Part shown: piece after piece, positions 1 through 6,479 of the stretch
Numbering within the stretch: the first letter of the stretch is position 1
Layout of the letters: the number at the start of each line of letters is the position of its first letter
NCBI GenBank assembly: GCA_031273705.1
Contig: JAISRJ010000283.1
Coordinates: forward strand, 1 to 8,419
Direction: 5' to 3'
Length of the DNA: 8,419 nt
From: Clostridiales bacterium
GTDB taxonomy: Bacteria; Bacillota; Clostridia; Lachnospirales; WQUN01
The notes under the pieces: model-generated
What the model saw: the letters and a program-made list of their open reading frames with translations, nothing else
The model's database searches: none
What the model was told of the DNA's origin: nothing
Made by a program: the position numbers and the translations under genes

Positions 1-393
1 TGCGGATCTATATCCAGCGCGAGAAACGTTTTTTATAGGCAATTAAGATTCTTGGATAAATACTCCAGACGTGTGATTTATAAAATGACCGCTATGTACC
101 ATACTATTCATTACATTGCCTCCGGCTCGTTTAAATGCGAAGATCCCGTTGACATGCTGGATGTTTTTAAAAAGGTCTTTAATTTGAGTGAAACCGAAAA
201 ATCCCGCTTCTCTGTTTACGCGGATATTTTTTGGCAGTGTGAAAGTCAATTTGAAGTAGAGTTTTCTAAATATGCCGCCAAGATGATTTTTGGGCGGTCA
301 AGAGTTAGCCCGTCAACACTGGCGTATGTAAATTATTATTTTTGCCGCTCATATAATCAATTTATCGCGGTAAATCAGAACTACGTTGCATAA
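1..393 (+). CDS. Unrecognised protein, C-terminal part (5' end outside window)
   Basis: The reading frame is open from the first base of the window to a TAA stop at 391-393, so about 130 C-terminal residues are visible and the real start lies to the left. A TTG at 52 is the first possible internal start, but it has no convincing ribosome-binding site and the frame continues upstream without a stop. The fragment looks soluble and probably helical, has no clear membrane segment, and ends in an aromatic-rich stretch (AYVNYYFCRSYNQF). I do not recognise the family. Because addB commonly precedes addA in Firmicutes I looked for the AddB C-terminus, which has a cysteine cluster for an iron-sulfur centre; the scattered cysteines here do not form such a pattern. 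The gene lies 20 bases upstream of addA on the same strand, so the two are probably co-transcribed, which does not by itself indicate a DNA-repair role. Confidence 0.7.
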   Translation, partial: CGSISSARNVFYRQLRFLDKYSRRVIYKMTAMYHTIHYIASGSFKCEDPVDMLDVFKKVFNLSETEKSRFSVYADIFWQCESQFEVEFSKYAAKMIFGRSRVSPSTLAYVNYYFCRSYNQFIAVNQNYVA

Positions 394-402
394 GGGGGAG
401 GG
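394..402 (+). promoter_or_regulatory. Ribosome-binding site of addA, long spacing
   Basis: A purine run GGGGGAGGG begins directly after the upstream stop codon. The GGAGG core at 397-401 is 12 bases from the ATG at 414, somewhat longer than the usual 5-9. No closer in-frame start codon exists between the site and 414, and the protein from this ATG begins with the conserved AddA N-terminus (YTPEQLRVI), so the start is kept. The long gap may lower initiation, which would suit a low-abundance repair enzyme; that is inference. Confidence 0.6.
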
Positions 403-413
403 CTGGCGACAGC

Positions 414-3400
414 ATGGCTATTAAATATACTCCCGAGCAGTTGCGGGTTATAAATGCCCAAGGTTCGGATATTCTAGTGGCCGCAGCCGCCGGTTCAGGT
501 AAAACGGCGGTGCTGGTCGAGCGCATTTTGCGAATCATTACCGATCCTCAAAAGCCTGTTGATATCGACAGGCTTTTAGTTGTTACATTTACCGAAGCCG
601 CGGCCGCCGAAATGCGCAAACGAATCGCGGACGCTCTGCATGATCGCTTATCCGCGGAGCCTGAAAACGAACGCCTTTCACGCCAGGTTATTGCCCTTTC
701 TATGGCGAATATCTCCACTATTCACTCTTTTTGCCGTAAAGTAATTAAAAATTATTTTTACTTAATAGATCTGGATCCAGAATTTAGGATAGGCGACCAG
801 ACCGAGCTGGGGTTGCTGAAAGCTCAGGCATTGGAAGAAATATTTGAGGAGTCTTATCAGGAAAACAATCAAGGTTTTCTAAATCTGGTTGACTCCTTCG
901 GGGGCGGTAAAACGCGAGACGACGGATTGGCGGAACTGATTCTCCGGCTGGCGGAATTTGTGGAGAGCAGCGCCTTTCCGGATTATACTATGCAAAGATA
1001 TTCTGATATGTACGAACTACAGGATTTGGATGGGACAGTATGGGCTGAAATTCTGCGTTCTGAAATTCGGAGGGAGTTACAGGGATGCCTCGCGGCTATC
1101 GATCAGGCGATGTCATATTGCTCATGTCCCGGTGGACCGATTAAGTACGAAGCCGCTCTCATGTCTGACAAAAGTCAGGCACAATTTCTCCTCGCGCAAA
1201 TTGACGCAAGCCTTGCGGAGTTATATCAGGCGACGCAGAATGTCTATTCCGAAAAGCTGGCTGCCTATCGGGGCAAAGAGAAGGACGGAATTTTGGAAGA
1301 ACTGCAAAAGCAGGTCAAGAACATTCGCGATAAGGAAATTAAACCCCGCCTGAATAAACTGCGAGACGAATTCTTTATTAAATCTCCGGCGAGTATGCAG
1401 CGGGACATAATTAAATTAGGACCCGTGATCCGGATTCTAATCGAGACGACCCGTATGTTTAGAAACCGCTACGCGGAATTAAAACGCGAGCGGAATATAA
1501 TGGATTTTAGTGATCTGGAGCATTTCTGTGTACGGATATTGCTTACCGGAGACCCTCCTGATTATCAAAAATCCGCGGCCGCTTTAGAACTGACCAAACA
1601 TTTTTCTGAAGTGATGATAGATGAATATCAGGATTCCAACGAGGTTCAGGAATTGATTTTGTCAGCGGTATCCGACAGTAACAGGTTTATGGTTGGTGAT
1701 GTTAAGCAAAGCGTTTATAAATTTCGCCGGGCAAATCCGAATATTTTCATAAAAAAATATGAACGGTTCTCTTGGGATAAAACCGCCGGGCTTCGTATAG
1801 ATTTATCACGCAACTTTCGCAGCAGACCGGAAATAATCGACGCCGTTAATTTTTTATTTAAGCGGCTTATGGATAAAGAAATAGGCGAGATAGATTACGA
1901 CGACCGCGCCGCTTTGTATCCGGGCGCGGAATATTCCGGTGCCGAAGCCGTGGAATTTGATCTGATCGAGTATTCAAAACCTTCTCACGCGGAAGATAAT
2001 TCCACCGTGGAGGAATCGTTGATAGAGCTGTCAAAGGCGGAAGTCGAAGCGGAATTTATCAGTAAACGTATACAGGCATTTTTAAATCCATTTAATCCTC
2101 TGCTAATTAGTAATTCCGAGAATTTTGAGGACTACAGAATCTCGGATTCAAAAAAACTCCGACCATGCCGCGCCGATGATATCGTAATCCTTGTGCGCTC
2201 CCTCGGCGCTTCCGCTCAAATTATCTGCGACGCCCTCAAAGCTCTGAATATAGACGCTTATTCCGAAGTATCACGCGGCTTTTTCGATAGTGTGGAGGTT
2301 CAAACCGTTTTATCCTTTTTAAGGATAATCGATAATCCCTTACAGGATATTCCATTGGCGACTGTTCTGCACAGCCCGGTTTATGACTTTTCTCCGGATG
2401 AATTGTTGGAGATAAGGTATGTGGATTTGGAAGTAAATTTTTTTGAGTGCGTAGAGATTTACTTTAAATCGAGAGATAATAAATCAAGAGATAATAAACA
2501 TGTGTTTGATAAGATTGACGCTTTTTTATCCGATTTGGCTCGTTGGCGCAATATGTCCGGTATGTCGGTAAGCGAATTAACAGCTATTATCTTAGAGGAA
2601 ACAGGTTATTATAACTTAGTGGGGGCATTGCCTGGCGGGGCGTTGCGTCAGGCGAACCTGCGCGGACTGCTGGAACGGGCGGCTCGGTATGAGAGCGCGA
2701 GCAGTTATAAGAGACTGTTTCACTTTATTAAATATGTCGAACGAACTAAGAATTCCGGAGCGGAGATGGATTCGCCGGATTTGCCCGTCGCCGCCAATCA
2801 AGTGAGGGTTATGACCGTCCACAAAAGCAAGGGGTTGGAATTTCCGGTCGTGTTTTTCAGTATGCTGGGCAAACAGTTTAACCGGATGGATGAGTATGAA
2901 AATGTTATTTTACATCAAGACTTGGGTATAGGTTCGATATATGTAAATACCGCCGCAAAGGATTATTTGCGTACAAAGACGGATACTCTGCCACGTTTCT
3001 CACTGGCTAAACGTATTCATCTGGAAAATTTGTCCGAAGAATTGAGGGTATTATATGTAGCCCTTACCCGCGCTAAGGAAAAACTGATATTAACCGCCTG
3101 CGTAGATAAAATGCAGAATAAAATCCAAAAATGGCAGTCGTTAGCCGCCTTAAATGAAAAGAAACTACCGGCTTATTACCGGGCGAACGCGCTTAGTTTT
3201 ATTGATCTGCTCGCGCCGTGTATCATTCGGCATAAAGACGCCAATGTACTGTGCCAGGATGTAAGTAAAGCCAATGACGAACTTCTTAATTTTTCGGCAA
3301 GCTTTGATGTTCGGGTTTTTAACCTTTCAGAGAGAACACAGGCTCGTCGCGAACAGCGGGCGTTTGACAGACAGCGGTTTGCGTCGCTGCGTGAATTAAA

Positions 3401-4139
3401 AGTGGGTCAGAATCACAGCGGTAAAGAAAAAGAAATAAAAAGTATTCTTTGGTGGAAGTATCCATACGCAACCGCCAAGAATTTGCCGTCGAAGATTTCT
3501 ATAAGCGAAATAAAACGCTTGTATTACGCTCAATTAAATTCCAATGAGACAGTGAATACCCGATTCGATGAATACGAAGAATATATTTCTTTTGATCCAC
3601 CGGAGTTTTTGACAAAGGCTCGTCGTCCAGGCAATACCCAGCGAGGTACCGCGATTCACACTGTAATGGAACATTTGGATATAAATATAACATATGATTA
3701 TGAGAGCTTAACCGTGTTGATCGACAATTTGATTGCCAGGAATTTATTGACATTTGAAACGGCGAAATTAATCCCAGTTAAAAAAATACTTAATTTTACC
3801 CAATCTGAACTCGCCAACCGTATGAGAAATACAGAGATACACCGAGAGACGCCGTTTGTGCTGGGGCTTACGGCAAATGAAATCTATTCAATTCAAAGCG
3901 ATGAAATTATTTTAGTACACGGAATAATTGATTGCTGGTTTGAGGATAACGGCATAATAATTGTAGATTATAAAAGTGACGCGGTTAGTGCCGAAAATGT
4001 TTGGCAGATAGCTGAGAAATATCGCCCGCAGATGAAGATATATTCACGGGCTTTGCAAAAAGCGTTAGGTCGCAAGCCGAAGCAGGCTTTGCTGTATTTT
4101 TTCGGAATTGATAACACTGTGGAATTTCATGATCTGTGA
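414..4139 (+). CDS. addA: AddA: ATP-dependent helicase/nuclease subunit A
   Basis: AddA is the helicase and nuclease subunit of the AddAB (RexAB) complex, which resects double-strand breaks up to Chi sites and loads RecA; it is the Firmicutes counterpart of RecBCD. The 1241-residue length fits the family (about 1230). UvrD-type superfamily 1 helicase motifs appear in order: Q-like YTPEQL at 5-10, Walker A AAAAGSGKT at 23-31, motif Ia VVTFTEAAAAEM at 56-67, STIHSFC at 101-107, Walker B DEYQDS at 403-408, motif III VGDVKQSVYKFR at 427-438, motif IV LSRNFRS at 464-470, motif V MTVHKSKGLEFP at 800-811 and motif VI EELRVLYVALTRAK at 875-888. The C-terminal PD-(D/E)XK nuclease is also intact: GTAIHTVMEH at 1078-1087, Asp1173, DYK at 1185-1187 and QMKIY at 1206-1210. 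Both activities should therefore work. The required partner AddB is not visible and would have to be encoded elsewhere or further upstream. No terminator hairpin was seen after the TGA stop, so some transcription may run into serC. Confidence 0.97.
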   Translation: MAIKYTPEQLRVINAQGSDILVAAAAGSGKTAVLVERILRIITDPQKPVDIDRLLVVTFTEAAAAEMRKRIADALHDRLSAEPENERLSRQVIALSMANISTIHSFCRKVIKNYFYLIDLDPEFRIGDQTELGLLKAQALEEIFEESYQENNQGFLNLVDSFGGGKTRDDGLAELILRLAEFVESSAFPDYTMQRYSDMYELQDLDGTVWAEILRSEIRRELQGCLAAIDQAMSYCSCPGGPIKYEAALMSDKSQAQFLLAQIDASLAELYQATQNVYSEKLAAYRGKEKDGILEELQKQVKNIRDKEIKPRLNKLRDEFFIKSPASMQRDIIKLGPVIRILIETTRMFRNRYAELKRERNIMDFSDLEHFCVRILLTGDPPDYQKSAAALELTKHFSEVMIDEYQDSNEVQELILSAVSDSNRFMVGDVKQSVYKFRRANPNIFIKKYERFSWDKTAGLRIDLSRNFRSRPEIIDAVNFLFKRLMDKEIGEIDYDDRAALYPGAEYSGAEAVEFDLIEYSKPSHAEDNSTVEESLIELSKAEVEAEFISKRIQAFLNPFNPLLISNSENFEDYRISDSKKLRPCRADDIVILVRSLGASAQIICDALKALNIDAYSEVSRGFFDSVEVQTVLSFLRIIDNPLQDIPLATVLHSPVYDFSPDELLEIRYVDLEVNFFECVEIYFKSRDNKSRDNKHVFDKIDAFLSDLARWRNMSGMSVSELTAIILEETGYYNLVGALPGGALRQANLRGLLERAARYESASSYKRLFHFIKYVERTKNSGAEMDSPDLPVAANQVRVMTVHKSKGLEFPVVFFSMLGKQFNRMDEYENVILHQDLGIGSIYVNTAAKDYLRTKTDTLPRFSLAKRIHLENLSEELRVLYVALTRAKEKLILTACVDKMQNKIQKWQSLAALNEKKLPAYYRANALSFIDLLAPCIIRHKDANVLCQDVSKANDELLNFSASFDVRVFNLSERTQARREQRAFDRQRFASLRELKVGQNHSGKEKEIKSILWWKYPYATAKNLPSKISISEIKRLYYAQLNSNETVNTRFDEYEEYISFDPPEFLTKARRPGNTQRGTAIHTVMEHLDINITYDYESLTVLIDNLIARNLLTFETAKLIPVKKILNFTQSELANRMRNTEIHRETPFVLGLTANEIYSIQSDEIILVHGIIDCWFEDNGIIIVDYKSDAVSAENVWQIAEKYRPQMKIYSRALQKALGRKPKQALLYFFGIDNTVEFHDL
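2466..2495 (+). repeat. 15-bp in-frame tandem duplication inside addA
   Basis: Two adjacent copies, AAATCGAGAGATAAT at 2466-2480 and AAATCAAGAGATAAT at 2481-2495, differ at one base. They encode KSRDN twice (residues 685-694), followed by another Lys. Because the unit is five codons long the frame is kept. The segment lies between helicase motifs IV and V, in a charged stretch with no helicase motif, and is probably a surface loop. The single difference is synonymous (TCG versus TCA, both Ser). It resembles a replication-slippage duplication. Confidence 0.85.
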
Positions 4140-4155
4140 AACGTTATCGCGGCGA

Positions 4156-4184
4156 TTGACAGCATTCGCATTTCAATTTATAAT
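4156..4184 (+). promoter_or_regulatory. Perfect-consensus sigma-A/sigma-70 promoter for serC-serA-DUF1015
   Basis: TTGACA at 4156-4161 and TATAAT at 4179-4184 are separated by exactly 17 bases, so both boxes and the spacer match the housekeeping consensus at every position. Transcription should start near 4191, giving a leader of about 43 bases before the serC ATG at 4234. The promoter sits in the short gap between addA and serC and points at serC. It implies that the serine operon has its own start independent of addA. The leader is too short for a riboswitch or T-box, so any control by serine would most simply act through a DNA-binding repressor or on the enzymes. Confidence 0.88.
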
Positions 4185-4203
4185 TAAGTCATGTTAAATT
4201 ATT

Positions 4204-4223
4204 AACGTTATGGAACGTTATGG
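4204..4223 (+). repeat. Exact 10-bp tandem repeat AACGTTATGG x2 in the serC leader
   Basis: AACGTTATGG occurs at 4204-4213 and again at 4214-4223. The eight-base core AACGTTAT is also present at 4140-4147, just after the addA stop and 8 bases upstream of the -35 box. AACGTT is its own reverse complement, and the 4203-4210 stretch TAACGTTA is an eight-base palindrome. The second leader copy overlaps the serC ribosome-binding site. Three palindromic copies around a strong promoter could be operator half-sites; slippage alone could explain the tandem pair. That the repeats exist is certain; any regulatory role is inference. Confidence 0.6.
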
Positions 4224-4228
4224 GAGGA
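4222..4228 (+). promoter_or_regulatory. Ribosome-binding site deciding the serC start
   Basis: GGGAGGA ends 5 bases before the ATG at 4234, and its GGAGG core (4223-4227) is 6 bases away. This selects 4234 over the in-frame ATG at 4210, which would add MERYGRIC, lacks a purine-rich site of its own, and would place the ribosome-binding site inside the coding region. Confidence 0.88.
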
Positions 4229-4233
4229 TATGT

Positions 4234-5310
4234 ATGTCACGCGTTTTTAATTTCTCTCCGGGACCGGCGGCAATCCCCGTACCCGTGCTGCGGAAAGCCG
4301 GAAGCGAAATGGTCGATTATGGTACAGCCGGAATGTCTGTTATGGAAATGAGTCACCGATCCAAAATGTTTTTGGAGATTATTCAGGAAGCGGAGAGTTT
4401 ACTGCGCGATTTGATGGATATCCCCGATAATTATAAGGTTTTGTTTTTGCAGGGCGGCGCTTCAACGCAGTTCGCCATGGTTCCGCTTAATCTGTTTAAA
4501 AATAAAAAAGCCGATTTTGTTAAGACCGGACAATGGGCAAAGAAAGCTATTTCTGAAGCCGGGCGTTTTGGCACGGCAAATGTGATCGCGTCGTCTGAGG
4601 ATAAAGTCTTTAACTACATACCCGAACTGAACAAGAGCAAATTTTCGCCAGACGCCGATTATTTTCACATTACTATAAATAACACAATATATGGAACGCG
4701 TTTTACAGAACTTCCCGATACGGATAAACCGTTGGTTACTGATATGTCGTCCAGTATCCTGTCTCAAGTTTATGATGTGTCCAAGTTTGGTGTGATTTAC
4801 GCCGGAGCGCAGAAGAACATTGGTTGCGCGGGGCTTTGTGTGGTTATTATTCGAGATGATTTGATTGGTAACGCGTTGGACATTACCCCCACTATGCTAA
4901 ATTATAAAACCCACGCGGATGAAGCCTCTCTGTACAATACACCGCCGACATACAGTATTTATATGGCAAAGCTGGTTTTTGAGTGGTTGAAAGCAAACGG
5001 CGGCGTACCGGCGATACAGAAAGTTAATGAAGAAAAGGCCGCGTTGTTGTACGAATATTTGGATAATTCTAAAATATTCAAGGCTACGGTTGTTAAGAAG
5101 GATCGTTCGCTGATGAACATACCGTTTGTTACAGGCAACGGCGATTTTGATAATAAATTCGTGAAAGAAGCCGCCGCCGCGGGGCTGGTCAATCTAAAAG
5201 GTCATAGAACCGTCGGCGGTATGCGCGCCAGCATCTACAACGCGATGCCGATAGAAGGCGTACACGCGTTGATTGACTTTATGAAAAAATTCGAGAAGCA
5301 GAACGCGTAG
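4234..5310 (+). CDS. serC: SerC: phosphoserine aminotransferase
   Basis: SerC is a cytoplasmic, pyridoxal-phosphate-dependent class V aminotransferase. It converts 3-phosphohydroxypyruvate and glutamate to O-phospho-L-serine and 2-oxoglutarate, the second step of serine synthesis, and the family can also act in pyridoxal phosphate synthesis. The 358-residue length is typical (about 360). Family signatures are the N-terminus MSRVFNFSPGPAAIP, the cofactor-phosphate loop GGASTQF at 74-80, the TDMSSSIL segment before the active site, and AGAQKNIG, in which Lys194 should form the Schiff base. The C-terminal GHRTVGGMRASIYNA near 320-345 is also characteristic. The start at 4234 is chosen from the ribosome-binding site and the conserved N-terminus. 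It is the first gene of the operon, behind the consensus promoter, and its stop codon overlaps the serA ribosome-binding site. Confidence 0.97.
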   Translation: MSRVFNFSPGPAAIPVPVLRKAGSEMVDYGTAGMSVMEMSHRSKMFLEIIQEAESLLRDLMDIPDNYKVLFLQGGASTQFAMVPLNLFKNKKADFVKTGQWAKKAISEAGRFGTANVIASSEDKVFNYIPELNKSKFSPDADYFHITINNTIYGTRFTELPDTDKPLVTDMSSSILSQVYDVSKFGVIYAGAQKNIGCAGLCVVIIRDDLIGNALDITPTMLNYKTHADEASLYNTPPTYSIYMAKLVFEWLKANGGVPAIQKVNEEKAALLYEYLDNSKIFKATVVKKDRSLMNIPFVTGNGDFDNKFVKEAAAAGLVNLKGHRTVGGMRASIYNAMPIEGVHALIDFMKKFEKQNA

Positions 5311-5314
5311 GAGG
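5309..5314 (+). promoter_or_regulatory. Ribosome-binding site of serA, overlapping the serC stop
   Basis: AGGAGG starts inside the TAG stop of serC (5308-5310) and ends 4 bases before the serA ATG at 5319. A ribosome terminating on serC covers this site, which suggests translational coupling and matched amounts of SerC and SerA. Confidence 0.85.
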
Positions 5315-5318
5315 ACAT

Positions 5319-6479
5319 ATGTTTAATATTTTGACGCTTAATAAAATTTCAGCTAACGGTACCGCGTATTTGACAGAGGATAAATTTTTTGTTTCGGCGG
5401 AATTACCGTCGCCGGATGGAATCTTACTGCGCAGCGCCGACATGCACGACTTTTTTGTGCCGGAAACCTTGATGGCTGTCGGGCGGGCGGGCGCGGGTGT
5501 AAACAATATCCCCGTAGATAAATTCGCGAAACTCGGAATTGTAGTCTTTAACACTCCCGGCGCGAATGCCAACGCCGTTAAGGAAATAGTACTGGCTGGG
5601 TTGCTGCTTTCTTCCCGAAAGATTGTAGACGGGATCAACTGGGCGCAGACATTGTCGGGTCAAACCGGGGTCGCCAAATTGATTGAAGCCGGTAAAAGTA
5701 AATTTGCCGGTCCCGAAATTTCAGGTAAGAAGCTTGGCGTTGTCGGCTTGGGCGCGATTGGCGTATTGGTGGCGAATGCTGCTCATTCATTGGGTATGGA
5801 AGTTTATGGACACGATCCCTTCTTGTCGGTTGACGCGGCTTGGAGGCTCTCGCGAGGGGTGCACAAGGCCGCGAGTATCGACGCGATCTTGGCGGAGTGC
5901 GATTACATCACCGTACACATTCCTCTAAGGCCCGAAACGAAGAATCTGATAAACGCGGATCGTCTAAGCCGTGTTAAGCAAGGCGCTCGGATTCTCAATT
6001 TTTCTAGGGGCGAACTGGCGGACTCGTCGGCTATAAAGGATGCCTTAGCTAACGGACAGATAAGCGCCTATGTTACGGATTTTCCAAACGAGGAACTGTT
6101 AAATGTGGACGGAGTCATACCCATCCCTCATCTGGGCGCTTCGACTCCAGAATCGGAGGATAATTGCGCGGTTATGGCGTCTAAGCAATTGCGCGATTAC
6201 CTATTGTATGGCGCGATAAAAAATTCTGTAAACTTTCCCGATTGTGACGCTCTGTATATCGGAAAAAAGCGATTTTGCGTGCTCCATAAAAATGTGCCGC
6301 ACGTCGTCGCAAACTTGACAGGCTTGCTGGCGGACAGAGGTCTGAATATTGATTATATGTTTAATAAGAGTAAAGGCGCTTACGCGTATACCGTAATTGA
6401 CATTGATGAGAATAACGTCAACGGTATTGACGATGAATTTATGAAACAGGATGCGATAATCCGCGTTAGGGTTATTTAA
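5319..6479 (+). CDS. serA: SerA: D-3-phosphoglycerate dehydrogenase with C-terminal ACT domain
   Basis: SerA oxidises 3-phosphoglycerate to 3-phosphohydroxypyruvate with NAD, the first step of serine synthesis. At 386 residues it is the short form: an N-terminal substrate domain, an inserted NAD-binding domain and one ACT domain, without the extra intervening domain of long forms. Visible features are GRAGAGVNNI at 55-64, TPGANANAV at 79-87, the Rossmann loop GLGAIG at 143-148 with the acidic Asp166 expected for NAD, and the catalytic set Arg230 (NFSRGEL), Glu259 (DFPNEEL) and His271 (HLGAST). The loop between the catalytic Glu and His is about 11 residues shorter than in E. coli SerA, as in the clostridial/Bacteroides subfamily I recall. 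The ACT domain (about 318-386) keeps His323, Asn325 and Asn343, which align by eye with the E. coli serine-binding residues His344, Asn346 and Asn364, so serine feedback inhibition is plausible. His328 replaces the Gly that follows the conserved Pro in E. coli. Confidence 0.96.
   Translation: MFNILTLNKISANGTAYLTEDKFFVSAELPSPDGILLRSADMHDFFVPETLMAVGRAGAGVNNIPVDKFAKLGIVVFNTPGANANAVKEIVLAGLLLSSRKIVDGINWAQTLSGQTGVAKLIEAGKSKFAGPEISGKKLGVVGLGAIGVLVANAAHSLGMEVYGHDPFLSVDAAWRLSRGVHKAASIDAILAECDYITVHIPLRPETKNLINADRLSRVKQGARILNFSRGELADSSAIKDALANGQISAYVTDFPNEELLNVDGVIPIPHLGASTPESEDNCAVMASKQLRDYLLYGAIKNSVNFPDCDALYIGKKRFCVLHKNVPHVVANLTGLLADRGLNIDYMFNKSKGAYAYTVIDIDENNVNGIDDEFMKQDAIIRVRVI

Noticed and set aside
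1..393. AddB C-terminus upstream of addA
   Set aside because: The expected cysteine cluster and nuclease-end sequence are absent; the fragment resembles no AddB that I know.
958..1353. Plus-strand open frame of 131 codons inside addA
   Set aside because: It lies in another frame of a well-conserved gene, has a basic, low-quality composition and no ribosome-binding site.
4140..4155. Terminator directly after addA
   Set aside because: No inverted repeat followed by a T-run is present; the only palindromic element is the short AACGTT word.
4210..4233. Upstream in-frame ATG giving SerC eight extra residues (MERYGRIC)
   Set aside because: It has no ribosome-binding site of its own, the strong GGGAGGA site lies downstream of it, and the conserved SerC N-terminus begins at 4234.
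4185..4233. Possible riboswitch or T-box controlling serine synthesis
   Set aside because: The predicted leader is only about 43 bases and contains no terminator or T-box-like element.
5279..5663. Overlapping minus-strand open frames opposite the start of serA
   Set aside because: They are antisense shadows of serA, whose motifs and ribosome-binding site are clear; the translations look like no protein family.
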